A stretch of 64,000 nucleotides of DNA from Aphis gossypii (taxonomy: Eukaryota; Arthropoda; Insecta; Hemiptera; Aphididae). Below the pieces are notes generated by a model that was not told where the DNA came from, did not search any database, and saw only the letters and a program-made list of their open reading frames with translations. The stretch covers positions 62,783,260 through 62,847,259 of the forward strand of contig NC_065530.1 in assembly GCF_020184175.1 (NCBI RefSeq), in the 5' to 3' direction. Both the position numbers and the translations under genes were made by a program. This document shows positions 48,201 through 61,055 of this stretch, in pieces. The first letter of the stretch is position 1, and the number at the start of each line of letters is the position of its first letter.

Positions 48201-49359
48201 TCAATATTATAATTGTTTAACTATAACACACAATATTTATTAAGTATATAAAATGCATTACTATGTTCATACTATGTATTTTGGAGAATAGGATGTAATT
48301 ATTGAAGAGGCTTACGTTTTAAAATGCTTAAATATGAAAGAAAAAAAATGTCTCGCTTGATATAAACCTTTATATAGTTATATGACTGATAATACGAGCA
48401 GGTACATTAAAGGAGATATCTATTCTGTATATTTGTTGTTCATTTTAAATCTGCTATTGTCAAATAGTTTTTGGCTGTTGTCATTTGATGTTTTGTTGAC
48501 ATATTACAAGTAAGTTCTTAAATAATATAAACTACACAGCACAGATGTGACATTTAGGTTGAACTAATAAATTGACAAACATAAATAATACTCAAGTTGA
48601 AATACTATAATAAAAAAAATAATACAATTCTACTTATTTCTACCTCATGAGTTTATCTACATAAACAGATGAGTTCTACTACTTATTATAAAGAGCATAA
48701 GTACTAAGAATAAAGTATTTTTTATTTCTTGTTAGTAAAACCAATTATATTATGCTATAGTTTTTCTTATATATATATTATAAAATAATATTGATTCTTT
48801 TTAATAATCTCTAACTGTTATAACACTAACTTAACTAATTTAAATTACGAGCTTGTTGTTTTATTCAATATAAAACATCTGCAAGGTTGATGGTAGAAAG
48901 TACTTGGCGTTTAACAAATACATGTATAATACAATAGGTAATAAGTATTCCTAAATAAGTAATATGAATATAAGTAGTGGCAGCGTGAAATTTTTGAGTC
49001 TTTGAAGCATATTGTAAATATTTTTTATATAATATTTATATGCATAATTATATTTCTATTGGTACATGTAACATGTTTTTTTCGTGTATATATTAAAATA
49101 AAATATATGCGTTTTGAAATCGTAAAATTAGACATCTACCCGTATCCAGCCACCCACCCAATCATTCAGACATGAATCAATTACTATAAATAAACCTATA
49201 CCTCACCATCAGTGGATATACGGTTTTTAGATGAGATAAAAAATATCTAATTCGGACAAATATTTGTAGCTTTGTATCAGTATCATTTATCATTTGACTT
49301 TTAAAACATTCATAATTATAGCAAGCAGCTTATGAAAAATGGGTGTTTAAAAATAAAAA
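48201..49359. other. AT-rich non-coding stretch
   Basis: I see nothing in it. Confidence 0.4.
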
Positions 49360-49880
49360 AATATTTAATTTCCCCGCTGAAACTCGTATGATTGCAGTGA
49401 CAAATGATGGGAACGTGTCGGCGACAGCTTCTGTTTGACATGATGCAGCAATCAACGGTATGACACGAGACTTGAGATTGTTCGAAAATGGAAAAACGTA
49501 TTTTAATATTATTTTGTAGGTATTCGATCATATATTATAGTCGTTTCGAGTAAAACGACTCAACTGCGTACGAAACAAATCTCGCATTGATATATAATAC
49601 TTATAATATGGTGAAAAAAATCGCCACCGCCGTGTATACAAATATTGTTGTGTAATAAAAACTAATAACGCCGTGATGTAACAGGTGGCGCATACCTGAG
49701 ACGCCGACGATGGTTTAATAATAAAAATAAAAATAACTTGTAACAACGACGCATCGTCGTCGTAATAGCGGTCAACCAGCAAAGGTCATCCGCATAGATG
49801 CGACGGAGACGGTTGTGCGTATATCTTATCATTCGATTCCTGTTCCAATATATTATTATTGAAGTTGTCACTGGTAGCTG
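49360..49880. promoter_or_regulatory. CpG-containing island
   Basis: GGGAACGTGTCGGCGACAGC, CGCCACCGCCGTG, GAGACGCCGACGATGG and CGTCGTCGTAATAGCGG cluster here. Overlapping minus-strand frames are Arg-rich and unsupported. Confidence 0.3.
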
Positions 49881-52800
49881 GTGGTAAAGATTTTAAATAT
49901 CCAGAAAAAAATAACGTAGGAATGCAAATATTTATCCGGAGGTTAATATATTATCATAATAGGTATATTGCGAAGAACGTTCGAAAATAAATTTATCCGA
50001 CAAATAAAACGTACATGAAAGTAATACAATTTTAGGTATGCATCATAATATGCTTGCGCAGACCACGATACAGGTGGTAATGCAGCATACAAAATAAAAC
50101 GATCCATTTTTTTCATTAAAAAAACCAGTTAAATACATTTTAAACAGCCACACTTCACAGATAGGTTATGCTATTTTTACAGAAATGACCATATTTCTCT
50201 AATAAAACAAAAAAGGTTTTGAATATTTTATCTTCAACTTGATAAAATTGTCATGATAACCAAAAAATAATAATTATTAATTAATAGTTAAAACTTTCCA
50301 TTACTTATATGTATATAGTTTTATATCATACGCGCATTTTATTTAAACATTTTAAATTACAGATATTTAATTTCAAGATGCAAAGAGGGGTTCTTTAGGT
50401 TATGGAAGCGAAGCCTCTGGGTAATTCAGTAAAGGTCGATGGGTATGAGATTGATCCTTAACTATGATATTAGTTAAGAAAGTAATTAATACCATCAACG
50501 GTTGCAAAATGTGTAACATTTACTCTAAATGAGTAATTTATAATGCAGATTAATGATTATACTATAGTAATACGTACTTTAATTATCATTTATAATTTTT
50601 ATGGGTTCATAAAAATTTTCGGTATGTATTATAAAGAAACAAAAGCTATGATGCGAAATAATTTCCAATTTTGTTTCTTAGGCGTTTTTTTATTTTTTTC
50701 ATATTTAACAAATATGTTCATTAATTTTCTTCTAGGATCTTAAAATAACGTTATTTTTATATATTTATCATGCCAGATCAATTCTGTGAGTATAGAAACT
50801 CGTTGTTAAGCATATACATATATATGTATTAGTTTGCTTATTTATTACTTTTACGAGATCACAATAATTTCTAAAGTTGTATGAAACTAAATTGTCTTCA
50901 TTTTTGTTATTCAATATTTTTATCAGTCTCCCGTTGTCACTACTCCATTATTACTCATTAATCATTATTGTTTTTCTGCATGATTGCTGTCAGTGACATG
51001 CCAAAAGCACCATAGAAAAGCACCAGTAATCTCATCAAATTATGATGTAAGTTTGAATACAACAACGCAGTGTACTTTTAATCATATTATATTTATCAAC
51101 TTATAAAACATTTTGGTGTTCTTTGTTCTTTTGTTCCAAAATGCAGGTAGGGTTAAGTTGTAAGTAATTTTTTTATCAATATCTTCTTTAAATATTTAAA
51201 ATAGGTACAAATTAAATATTTTTAAAAATATGAGTACAAATTTAAGAAACTGGTTTTAATAAAACTAAATCGCAATGCAACAATGGTATTAACGTCCAAT
51301 CTTGAATTATTAATTTTTTTTTTCACCTCATATTTTAAGATATAAAAGTAGTTAAATTATTGTTCCACTTTAAGAAGGAGAAGTTGTATCTTCATATATA
51401 ATCGTAAAACCCCTAAATGCTACCAATGACGGTGTCCACAAATAAGTGTAATTTGGGTTTAAGATTTTTTTTTTTAGAAAGGTGCTATTATATTTTACAC
51501 GTGTGTCTATGTCTATTTCTAATGATTAAATATTTTAAATAATATACTATTTAATCCCTCAAATTATGCTTTTGTGGCTACATCATATTATCGTACGTAT
51601 TGAGTATTGTATTTTATTATTCTTTTACTTTTTATGCTGCAGAGCAAATAAACTATTGTACCTACTTATTATGGAGTGGGATTTTCATTTGTTTATTAAT
51701 ACTATAACTATATGTAATCTCGGTTCTGAGTGCATTGATTTCTGCAATACTTTTATACTACTCTCAAATTTTATATATTATAAATTATAATAATTAACAT
51801 ATCATATTTGTTATAATATACTATCCACTATATTTATTAGCGTGTTCTCAAATTACTTATAGGTAGTTATATTAGTTATGATATTTTATTATATTCATTA
51901 AGTTTTTATTGTTTAATTTAATGACTGAGTTAAAACATTTAAATATTTTTTAAGCGTTTATTTTCGTTAGAAAACATTTGTACCTTCATAAATAACGTAT
52001 CTAATAAAAGCTGGATGCTTTTGATTATAGGCATTATTTACCACTCCGCCAGTTTCCCACCTACTAGTTCCTTTTTTAATTTTTATATTTTATTATTTTA
52101 TTATACATCTTGAGGTCATAAAACAATATAAAGCAAATATCTAGTAAGATTTATTGTTGTGGAAAATTAAATGATTTCGTATGATTAGTTAAATCGTCAT
52201 AAAAAAAGGTCTCACGAGACACGGACACGATTGATTGCGTATTAAATAGAGAAAAAAATGAAAATAATACTCGAAGGTGAGGTCGCGTATTACGCTACAT
52301 ATTCCAATTGGAATTGGCGAAAAACTAGTTAAACAAAATTATAATACAATTAAACCTTGTATACCAGAACTGCAAGTTTAATAATATATCACAATTATAA
52401 TTAGAATAATGAAAAATACAGTTAAAGGTCTTATGTGTATATGGTCAAAATAAAAAAAAATGGCCGTGATAAATTCACATGTTAATTTATATTAAATAAC
52501 AAACAATTTCCTATATAACAAACGACTTTCATGACATTTGGACAAACGCATTTTACCTTAATCCTGAAAATGTTGGGTAATAAATCGATCTTATCGAAAA
52601 CTGTAAAATAATTTGTTTTTGACGTGAAACCGGTCCCGAGAGGTCACTTATTATTGTTGTTGATGACAACTAACATAATAAATCTTAAATTCAATCTAAT
52701 TCAACTTCAATAACAAAAAGAAAAATAATAAACAGAATACCTACAAACTTACGCTCTTTGTAAAAAGCTGGAAGAATACAGAAACCGACTGAAATTTTGT

Positions 52801-53255
52801 GTCAGTGCAAGATAGTTGTGTACACGTACATACTGATGAATTGTTTATTGAATTAATGATTCTCAGTAGGCTTTTGGACTAAAAGCAAATTTAACTGATG
52901 TATTATTCTACATATAAGATTGATTCATATTTGAAAATTTTGTTATAACTACTGTAATAATAATAATAATCATAATAATCACAAAAAAAAAATAATTATA
53001 ATAATTAAAACATTGACTTCCTATTTTGCATAAAAATAAAACCTTAAAATTAATTAAATCTTTTACAAACAAATATAAAATTGACATCATTGAAATGTCT
53101 TTGATAAAATAAAATATTTTGTATCTAATTATTCAAAATATCATTGAGAGTATGATAATAAGTAATAACCTATATTGGTTGATAATACGATAGCTTAATA
53201 CAATTAGTTCTATCAAATAATATGTAATACAAAGATTTTTTCATTAAAAACATGT
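49881..53255. other. AT-rich non-coding stretch
   Basis: No gene supported. A short mixed patch lies at 50385-50455 and another at 52205-52330 (CACGAGACACGGACACG, GAGGTCGCGTATTACGC). Confidence 0.4.
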
Positions 53256-54060
53256 TTGTTTTTATTTTATTTAAAATTCATTTTAATCGACAAAAAAGTG
53301 TTGCTATATAACAACACACACATGTATATTATAGGAGTACTTCAAGGCCCAAAAATCTTACCTCTACTCTTTTATTTATATTTATCAGCTTTTTCAAACT
53401 TTAGTGATGTCAATATTAAAACTAAAAATATACAAACTCATCTGAAGAAAATACATAGTTGGGCGTCAAAAATGAGAAATTATTTTAAGTCCAACAAAAG
53501 GGACTACAGCGTATTCACACTTTAAATATATTAAAACCTAATTGTGATAGATTATTTTGATCTATAAACATAAAATATCTTGAAGTTATTCACTCAAAGA
53601 ACTTCAAAATTAACATATAATCCTCACATTTCTTCAAAATTACAACAAAGTTATCAGCAACTTAAAATTAATTATATCTATCTCTCGATTAATCGGGAAA
53701 TCTCTCTGAGCTGAAACTACTCTCTACTCCTTAATAAACTAATTGTGTGTCCTGTATTACTGTTATAACTATATACGTATAAAACTTTCGGGGTAATTTT
53801 TCCAATAAAACATGTATTAAATTCAATAGTTCAATTTAAAATTATGAACAATTTTATATGCTTTTTGGTTCGTACGAAACAGTGTACTATAATGTATACA
53901 GACTTTAAGCTATCTCCAAAAATCGACAAACTTAGTACAAAAATTCATTCAACTTGACCAAATAAAACATGATAGCAGTGCATAATACTACCATTCAAAC
54001 AACATGTCAACCTTTCATCGCTAAAACCGCAGACGACAGACGCCCACATAATGTTTTCAT
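53256..54060 (+). mobile_element. Decayed Jockey-like LINE fragment (reverse transcriptase)
   Basis: The plus frame 53256-53525 reads GVLQGPKILPLLFYLYLSAF, which matches the GVPQGS-LSPLLF-LY-SD block of LINE reverse transcriptase, followed by LQTHLKKIHSWASKMRNYF, the usual LQ-hL--I--W block. In the expected order downstream come a KYLEV-like block (about 53570) and RT C-terminal remnants to about 54050. The YADD region is missing or decayed, and stops interrupt the frame, so it is a dead, 5'-truncated copy. Confidence 0.7.
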
Positions 54061-57000
54061 ACAATAAAAATAAAATTATTAATGTCAATTGCTATTTGTA
54101 TTACAATTTAATGCTTCTATTCTTATTGTTTACTATTTAACTACCATCAGTGTTATGATTTATTATTATTATTATTATCGTTGTATTATAATTTTTTATC
54201 TTATATTTCATTCAGGGAAAAAAGACTTAGGAGTTAGTAGTGTCGTCAGCGGGTGGCTTCTCTTCTTGTGTTTTTATTTTTTATTTGATTTTAGATTCTA
54301 AAGAAATAAAAAAAAAACTATAAGTAAGTAAAATGAATATTGAAATGTTCTTTTTTCTAGAGAAGTATTAAAACCTAGATGTTATTTAATAATGATAAAC
54401 GATAAATTGTGAGCTAGAAATTATGTTTGATGCCAGTAAAACGACATTTATGTCCCAATAAAAACAAAATAAACAATATGATTTTGTTATTTTTACGCAG
54501 TAGGATTAATATTACGTTCATAAATGCGTTTTCAGTAATTATGATATCGGTACTGGCGATAACCGGTTATCTAAGTATAAATAATAGAGTATAATAAGTC
54601 AAAGACATATATTTTTTATTAAGTTTTGGTAAGTATCTGCTATAGTGGCTATTTCTACTGTATATTTTAAAATGCGTATGTTTCGATATCATTTATATTT
54701 AAAGTACTCAAATACTTTTTCAATCCGATTTATACTATCGGAAATTATTTTATTTCATTTAAGTATACAAACCTTGTACTTTAAAGTTCATAAAAATACA
54801 TTACCATTATTTTACGTAAACAGAAAAATTTCGCATTATTTATCTCACAAATAATGGAACTATATTTGGATGAGACTTATAAAAAAAAAAAAAAAATAAT
54901 AATATATTTTACGGTCAAGGCTGATTATGTGGAAATAAACACTCCGCGGTAGCAAATTTGAATTACAAACTACAAATTAAACAAGAAAATCAAGTTGATT
55001 TATCAAATACTACTTTATAATTGATTTTGTGAAATATGCATCATTTAAATGAATCAGATTGTATGAAGAATAATGAGTAAGGCATAATCAATTAGGATCT
55101 TATACTTTTTCTATATTTTAGCGTTTATGTCTTTATTTTATAAATTTTAAGTTTGTGTTATCGGTGATAGCAGATTTACACATATTTTTTACATTCACAT
55201 ACTTTTGACGGTTGAATGATAATTTATGATGTTCGTCGGGAAATATGTTTTTATACAGCTAATCGTTTAAAACTGTATAATAATATTGTACATTTATTTA
55301 TTGATTGTCTTCAATTTTCATGATATACAATTGTATGAATCAGATTTAACATTAGATTTTTTTCATGATACAATCAATGCGTTTTATTTAAATATATTAT
55401 TTATATAAGTAAATTATTATTTAATTTTTTATTTAAATTCAGAATACTATAATCATAGTAGATTCCAACATAAAATTACACAGTTTAAATTGTTTTAAAT
55501 AGTTAATATTTTGTTTTTCATATTTAATATTAACCTCAAGTTGTATTATCATAATAGAAATTTACATTCTTGTTATGCTTATTACATAAACCTATCGTTG
55601 GGCTTGAGAGGATGATGGTATTCTGACTTTGTTCGATATTTTTAGCACAACATCACCTAAATGCATAAGAATGACTGGACACAATCCAAAACACGTTTAT
55701 TTTTTGCACTTCTCTTTTCTTTTAAACAAATTACGAAGGAAATTACACGCGCGACCGGTTCCCAAGTATGGGTATTCCCCGCAACGACTGCAAGGCCGAA
55801 TACTACTTACACAGTAATATTTTTGCTCGTCTGCCCACCCCCGATTGTTCGACCTACATGCTTTACATTTTTAAACCTATGTGTATTATTATAATCTGTT
55901 ATGATTGGGAAGATGGGTCATAACATTTAGATAACCTACATATTATAGCTGGAATTTATGAGTAAAAATCCAAGAAAAATTATTGTTGTCATCTTTATGT
56001 TTAAACACTCACGCTAATACTCATAATTAACTTGATATATTTTATGTAATATGAATTACATTTTTTTAAATTATTGTTACCTAGTTGAAAAATATTTGAA
56101 AAGTGTTTATATAGAAAACCAAGTGCCCAACTTAATTGTTTAATAGGTACCTAGTAAATCTAATTTATCTTTTAGATTTTAAATTATACTATTAAAAAAA
56201 ATAAAAATAAATTATATTATATAAATTAGTATATGCTGTGAAAGTTTATTGTTCAGCCATCTTTATTAACAAAGCATAGTATATTATTATTTTTTATAAA
56301 ATAACTATTATTTTTTTTTTTAATTTAGAATTTGTATAATTTGTATATATTTTTTACAATAAGCGCAAATTATATTTATAAAGTTAATATAAAACAAGAT
56401 AAAAAAGCAGCGATATTTAAAAAAAACCGAGGAGTTGAGTAAAAGTGTAATGAATGAACTTTGTAACATGGAATGGATAGGTTAGTCAATCAGTGGGTTA
56501 TGGCGCAAAGTTCAGTTTAGGGAATAACTAATTTAAAATTTAAAGTATAGGTAATTAGATCTATGACCAACCTCAGATAAATTACTTAAGACTCTGCTTT
56601 GTAACAAATTGTAGTAAAGTACTAAAAGAAAAAAATGTACTTAGAAATATAAGATTTTGAGCGTAGCAATTAATGTATTTTCATTACAGTAAAAATATTT
56701 TTTTGTGCTTATGTAAAAATTGTTTATTATAAATAATGTTTTGATCTTCTATTTACTAATGAAAATTGGATATAGTTAACAATTTTGGTAGGTTAAAAGT
56801 AAACATTTCTAGTACTTATAAGAATATCACAGAGAAAATAACTATGGAAAAATGGGTGTTTTTATACAAAACTATTTTTTTTACAAAACATTTATAATAT
56901 TATAATCATTTCCTAGTTAAATATAATTTTCAAAATATTTTAGCTGTTTTTGTACTATTTAGTATTTAAACATTTTAAACCTCGATCTTTTCATGACTTC

Positions 57001-58960
57001 ATGACTTGTATTGTTCAACGATAAGAAGGTATTGATTTAAAAGTTAATAATAATAATATAACATAATATAATTATAATTTTTGGAATAAAGATAATCTTT
57101 ATAAATTAATTATTATTAAAATTAACACGAGAAACATTAAAAAAATAAGCTCCGAACATAGTTGCACTTATAGTACATTAATTATATCTTAAAAATAAAA
57201 TAGAGATAACATGGTCATTAAAATAATCATTTGATGGTAGTTTCATATTTAAATATTTCTATTTTTTTTTCTGAATGTCATTTTATTACAAATTTATTGA
57301 AAAATACATTGCAAAAAGTATATTTACGTACTTAAGAGACATTCATGTTTATAAAATTCCTTAGAAAAGAAATTTAAATTTAATTGATAAATTATTATTC
57401 TATTTTATATGAAACAACAATAAATGTATGGATCATCTTGTTCAAAAGTAATTTTTGTTTTTAAATCCCGTTTTTAACAAGTCATTTGTTATTAAATTCA
57501 CAAATGATCATATATTTGAAAAATGTTAATATTACATAATGTTATTATGCGATCAACTTTCTGATTGTCACAATTTATGCGCGTAGATATAAAATATAAA
57601 AACACTGAATATTTAAATTACGATGATAGCCAGAAACGGCAGAAACTCTTTGTCGTATAAATATTTAAATAAAATATTTTGCAAATCAATTTCATCTTGG
57701 ACCTACTTATCAAAATATTAAAAATAATGGGAAATTTATACTTATATACATACTTTTTTAGCACAGTATTGGAATATAAATTAATCTGGACTTATACAAG
57801 TTTATATTTAGCTTACTTACTATTTTTAAATTATTGTTAATTTTTCTTTTTAAATTTACTAATATATCGAAATATTATTGCATAATAAAAAAGTACTAAA
57901 AATTAACCTTTCAATATGCTTGGCCAAAAAAACAATAATCAAGGATTTAGAAAAAATATTCACTCATAGATTTATTTTAAATTACACTCTTTTTGACCCG
58001 TGTGTTAAATAGTTAAATAGTTACAAAATTATTTTATTGATTGGCTTTTTAAATTTATAAATAACGTTAGTATTTATTTATAATAATAACAAAAGGTATA
58101 AAATTGAATGTCATGGGTATTTGGCATTTTATTGCTTTGTTAACGCAATAAATAATCGTTTCAATGATTCATTTCGAAAAATGTTAACTAGCAAACATAA
58201 ATCATAAGTTTGAAATCTTATATCGTTGCATTTAATCTGACATCTGCAACAATTTTCTTTTGAATCATCTACACATATTTAACTAAGAACAAATGGCTTA
58301 CCTAACCAACATAATTTTATTTTATTTTTTTAGAATGTAGATTTATTCGATTTTCTATCTGAGATTTATGCTGTTTAGAACCCAACCTATATAATTATAT
58401 CTTTTATAAAATTGATGTTATTGTGCAGAGCAGTGATTTACTAGGATTGTTGAGATGTGTGGCCTGTGGCACTTAAGAGATTACCTTGTTGTGTTGTCTA
58501 GTGAACGATATTGGGGTTAAGTTTATAAGTCAAAAAGATAATAAGATAATCATACTTTTTTAATGACCTTCGTAAATAGGAGTTAACTTTTTTAGGGTCT
58601 AGAAAATATTACATACAATTATACAAATATAAAATATCATTAATAACGAAGAATAAGAAATGTAAATATTGAACTCATAAATATTTTCTTTGAATTGAAA
58701 ACAATTTTTATCCTTATCATATTTATCCATTATATATAATTATAATAAATAATACTAGATATTATACAATTGGTGATTTATATTGTTACTTATATTGAAG
58801 TGACTACATAAACATTTTATTTTTTACATAAATTGACTTTTTTTTTCTGAAGACTTTCACTATAGAATAGTAGATACACTATAATTTGCTCTGGAAACAC
58901 AATTTTGTTTTAAAAAAATATAAAAATATATCGGAATATTCCGCTTTAAACATTAAAACA
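54061..58960. other. AT-rich non-coding stretch
   Basis: No gene supported, except a GC-richer patch at 55690-55865 listed separately. A poly-A tract lies at 54880-54895. Confidence 0.4.
55690..55865 (-). other. GC-richer patch with a short Cys-containing minus frame
   Basis: The minus strand from about 55814 reads SSIRPCSRCGEYPY, LGTGRACNFLRN, LFKRKEKCKK and then a stop. It has a CxxC pair and coding-like composition, but no start, no clear acceptor and no recognised family. It may be a terminal exon, a transposon-gene remnant or chance. Confidence 0.2.
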
Positions 58961-59413
58961 ATTTTAGACTCTGAGCGGAGCGAGGAATGTATTGGTTTTA
59001 CAATGATGTTTATTTCTTTTTTATTCTGTAAACACTTTTTCTCCCCCTAAACTTGCTCAAAAGTACAAGTGTGGCATATTTTCTGAAAGGTAATGTTCTT
59101 GAGATAGTACTTTAAAGAGGTTATTTTTGGATTTTCGAAACGGTACTCGAAATAAAAGCAGTTAAATGGAGAAAAAATTTACGATATCACGATTTTGTAA
59201 TATTAAATAATTACGGACGACTAATTACGCCTTTGTTTTCCCATAGAAACGAATAAAATTAAATAAATAAGATCCTCTCGTCCGCCCAGAATCGTTTTTT
59301 ATCGAATGCAATGATTGCATTCAAATCGAATAACTACAGTAAAATTACACTATCCTGTTTGAAGATCGAAGGGACGATGGACAAACATCCACCACCAAAA
59401 TGCGCTGACCTAC
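58961..59413 (+). mobile_element. Aphid-wide dispersed repeat, near complete
   Basis: Starts ATTTTAGACTCTGAGCGGAG and includes CTGTAAACACTTTTTCTCCC, AATAAAAGCAGTTAAATGGA, CCAGAATCGTTTTT and CACCACCAAAATGCGCTGAC, in the order I know from abundant aphid repeats. No coding capacity, so non-autonomous. Pieces of it or its relatives occur at 4571, 5311 and 7790. Confidence 0.7.
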
Positions 59414-60380
59414 TTTTTTGAAATGATAACATAATATCAAAAATATCAAAATATCAAATAAGAGTTATATTAAACTAAAAATGTAAAAAAAAAAAATATA
59501 GGATTCTATTGTACTACAAACATTTTTACTGTTCATAGCAGTATTAAGTAAGTATATTTCCTGAAAAATATGAAACTCTGATAATGAACTATATAGTTAC
59601 TTAAATTTATCAACATTTTTGTAACTATGTAAAATATTAATAAGCATATGATACTTAGATACTCCTAAGTAATATTTAGGTTAAATGAAAATTAAATAAA
59701 CCTTTCCACAGTGTAGACATGGATTTTCTATGAAAATCCTGAGATTTATCATGTAAAGTCGGGATGATAATACAAAAGAGTCCTTTTTTGTTTAAGAAAT
59801 TTGAAAAAATATCCACTGTACTATTTTTAGCTATAGTTTATTGTGTAATTATATTAAAACTATATTTTATCTTCTCACTATATAGTATATACATATTCAA
59901 TTTTAATAAATATCTACACCAATGTACCTACATGAACTTTATTACCAAAAACTGTTTCTTAATGCCTCAGTAAAAACACAGTGATATTATCCAGTTTTTA
60001 GTTAAAATTATGTCAAGATAGATGGTGTAATATGTTGACATATTGGCGGTATGGAAAAATAAATAACAGTAGATCATAAAATACAAAAAAAATACAGGCA
60101 ATTTTTAATTTTTATAGTTAAATTTTTAATTTCTAATGATCAAAGCTAATATCTGTTATAGTAGCTATAAACTAAATAATATTTAGCCTTTCACAACAAG
60201 TTATACATTCGATAAAATGTGCTTAGACTTTTCGTCTGATATAAAAACAAATATGTATATAATTTGGTCTATCTCAGTGTTATATAATAATATTATATTC
60301 ACTTTTTCTTTACACCGTATAATGGAATGTGGATACCGATACAAATACATACAAGAATCTGTGTAGAAATTATTAATAAT
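59414..60380. other. AT-rich non-coding stretch
   Basis: I see nothing in it. Confidence 0.4.
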
Positions 60381-61055
60381 TTTAAGGTATTCACACATAA
60401 GCTATGTTGACAATCGACCTGCTGTGGCGCCGATACGGTGGCCGAGAGTTTTGTGTCCCCGACCTTTCGAAAACTATGTAAAATCATTTTCGATTCTTCC
60501 CGAGAATGAATCACACATACAACACTCACACACATACACGCGCATATAAACTTCGATGACTAGGTCATGTTATCATAATGTAACCAAGGCCGCTGGTTCT
60601 CAAAAATAAAAAAAAAATAAAATAAAATAAATAAATAATAAAAACTATTGGTAAAAAATTGTTTAAAAACGCATAGGAATTTATATAACATAATACCTAC
60701 ATATTGCGATCGAGCAGTGGTAGGAAATTTATAACCGATCATCACACCGCGACTCCCCCCATACATGTCATTGACCACTTTTACACCTACGTAGCTTACT
60801 CCTCTTAATGCCTGTATAAATACCTGGGTCTGCGGCCACCAACCGATTCAACACATGAGTTTTTGTCACAAGACTGAGTGAAAATACCTCTATATATACG
60901 CTCTTCATTCCATACAAACCGTATACCGTGTTCGACTTCGGCATCGTCATTGTTTTGGACGTTGACAGGGCATTGATTTTGTCGGTTTTTGCAGAAAACC
61001 GTTTTTGTCATAGGACAGTATATCCGTACATTTGGTCTATACCAGAATAACCACA
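60381..61055 (+). promoter_or_regulatory. CpG-containing island ending at a consensus splice donor
   Basis: Mixed-composition DNA (CTGTGGCGCCGATACGGTGG, CTGCGGCCACC, TTCGACTTCGGCATCG) stops abruptly at a plus-strand donor CCACAA|GTAAGT at 61055/61056, after which AT-rich DNA resumes. TATAAATA at about 60815 is followed about 30 bases on by ATTCAACAC. This may be a non-coding first exon of a gene outside the window. Minus-strand frames of 60-83 codons across it start at non-ATG codons. Confidence 0.35.

Noticed and set aside
49662..49871. Arg-rich minus-strand frames of 69-84 codons
   Set aside because: Overlapping frames in a CpG island with no starts in context, no domains and no splice support.
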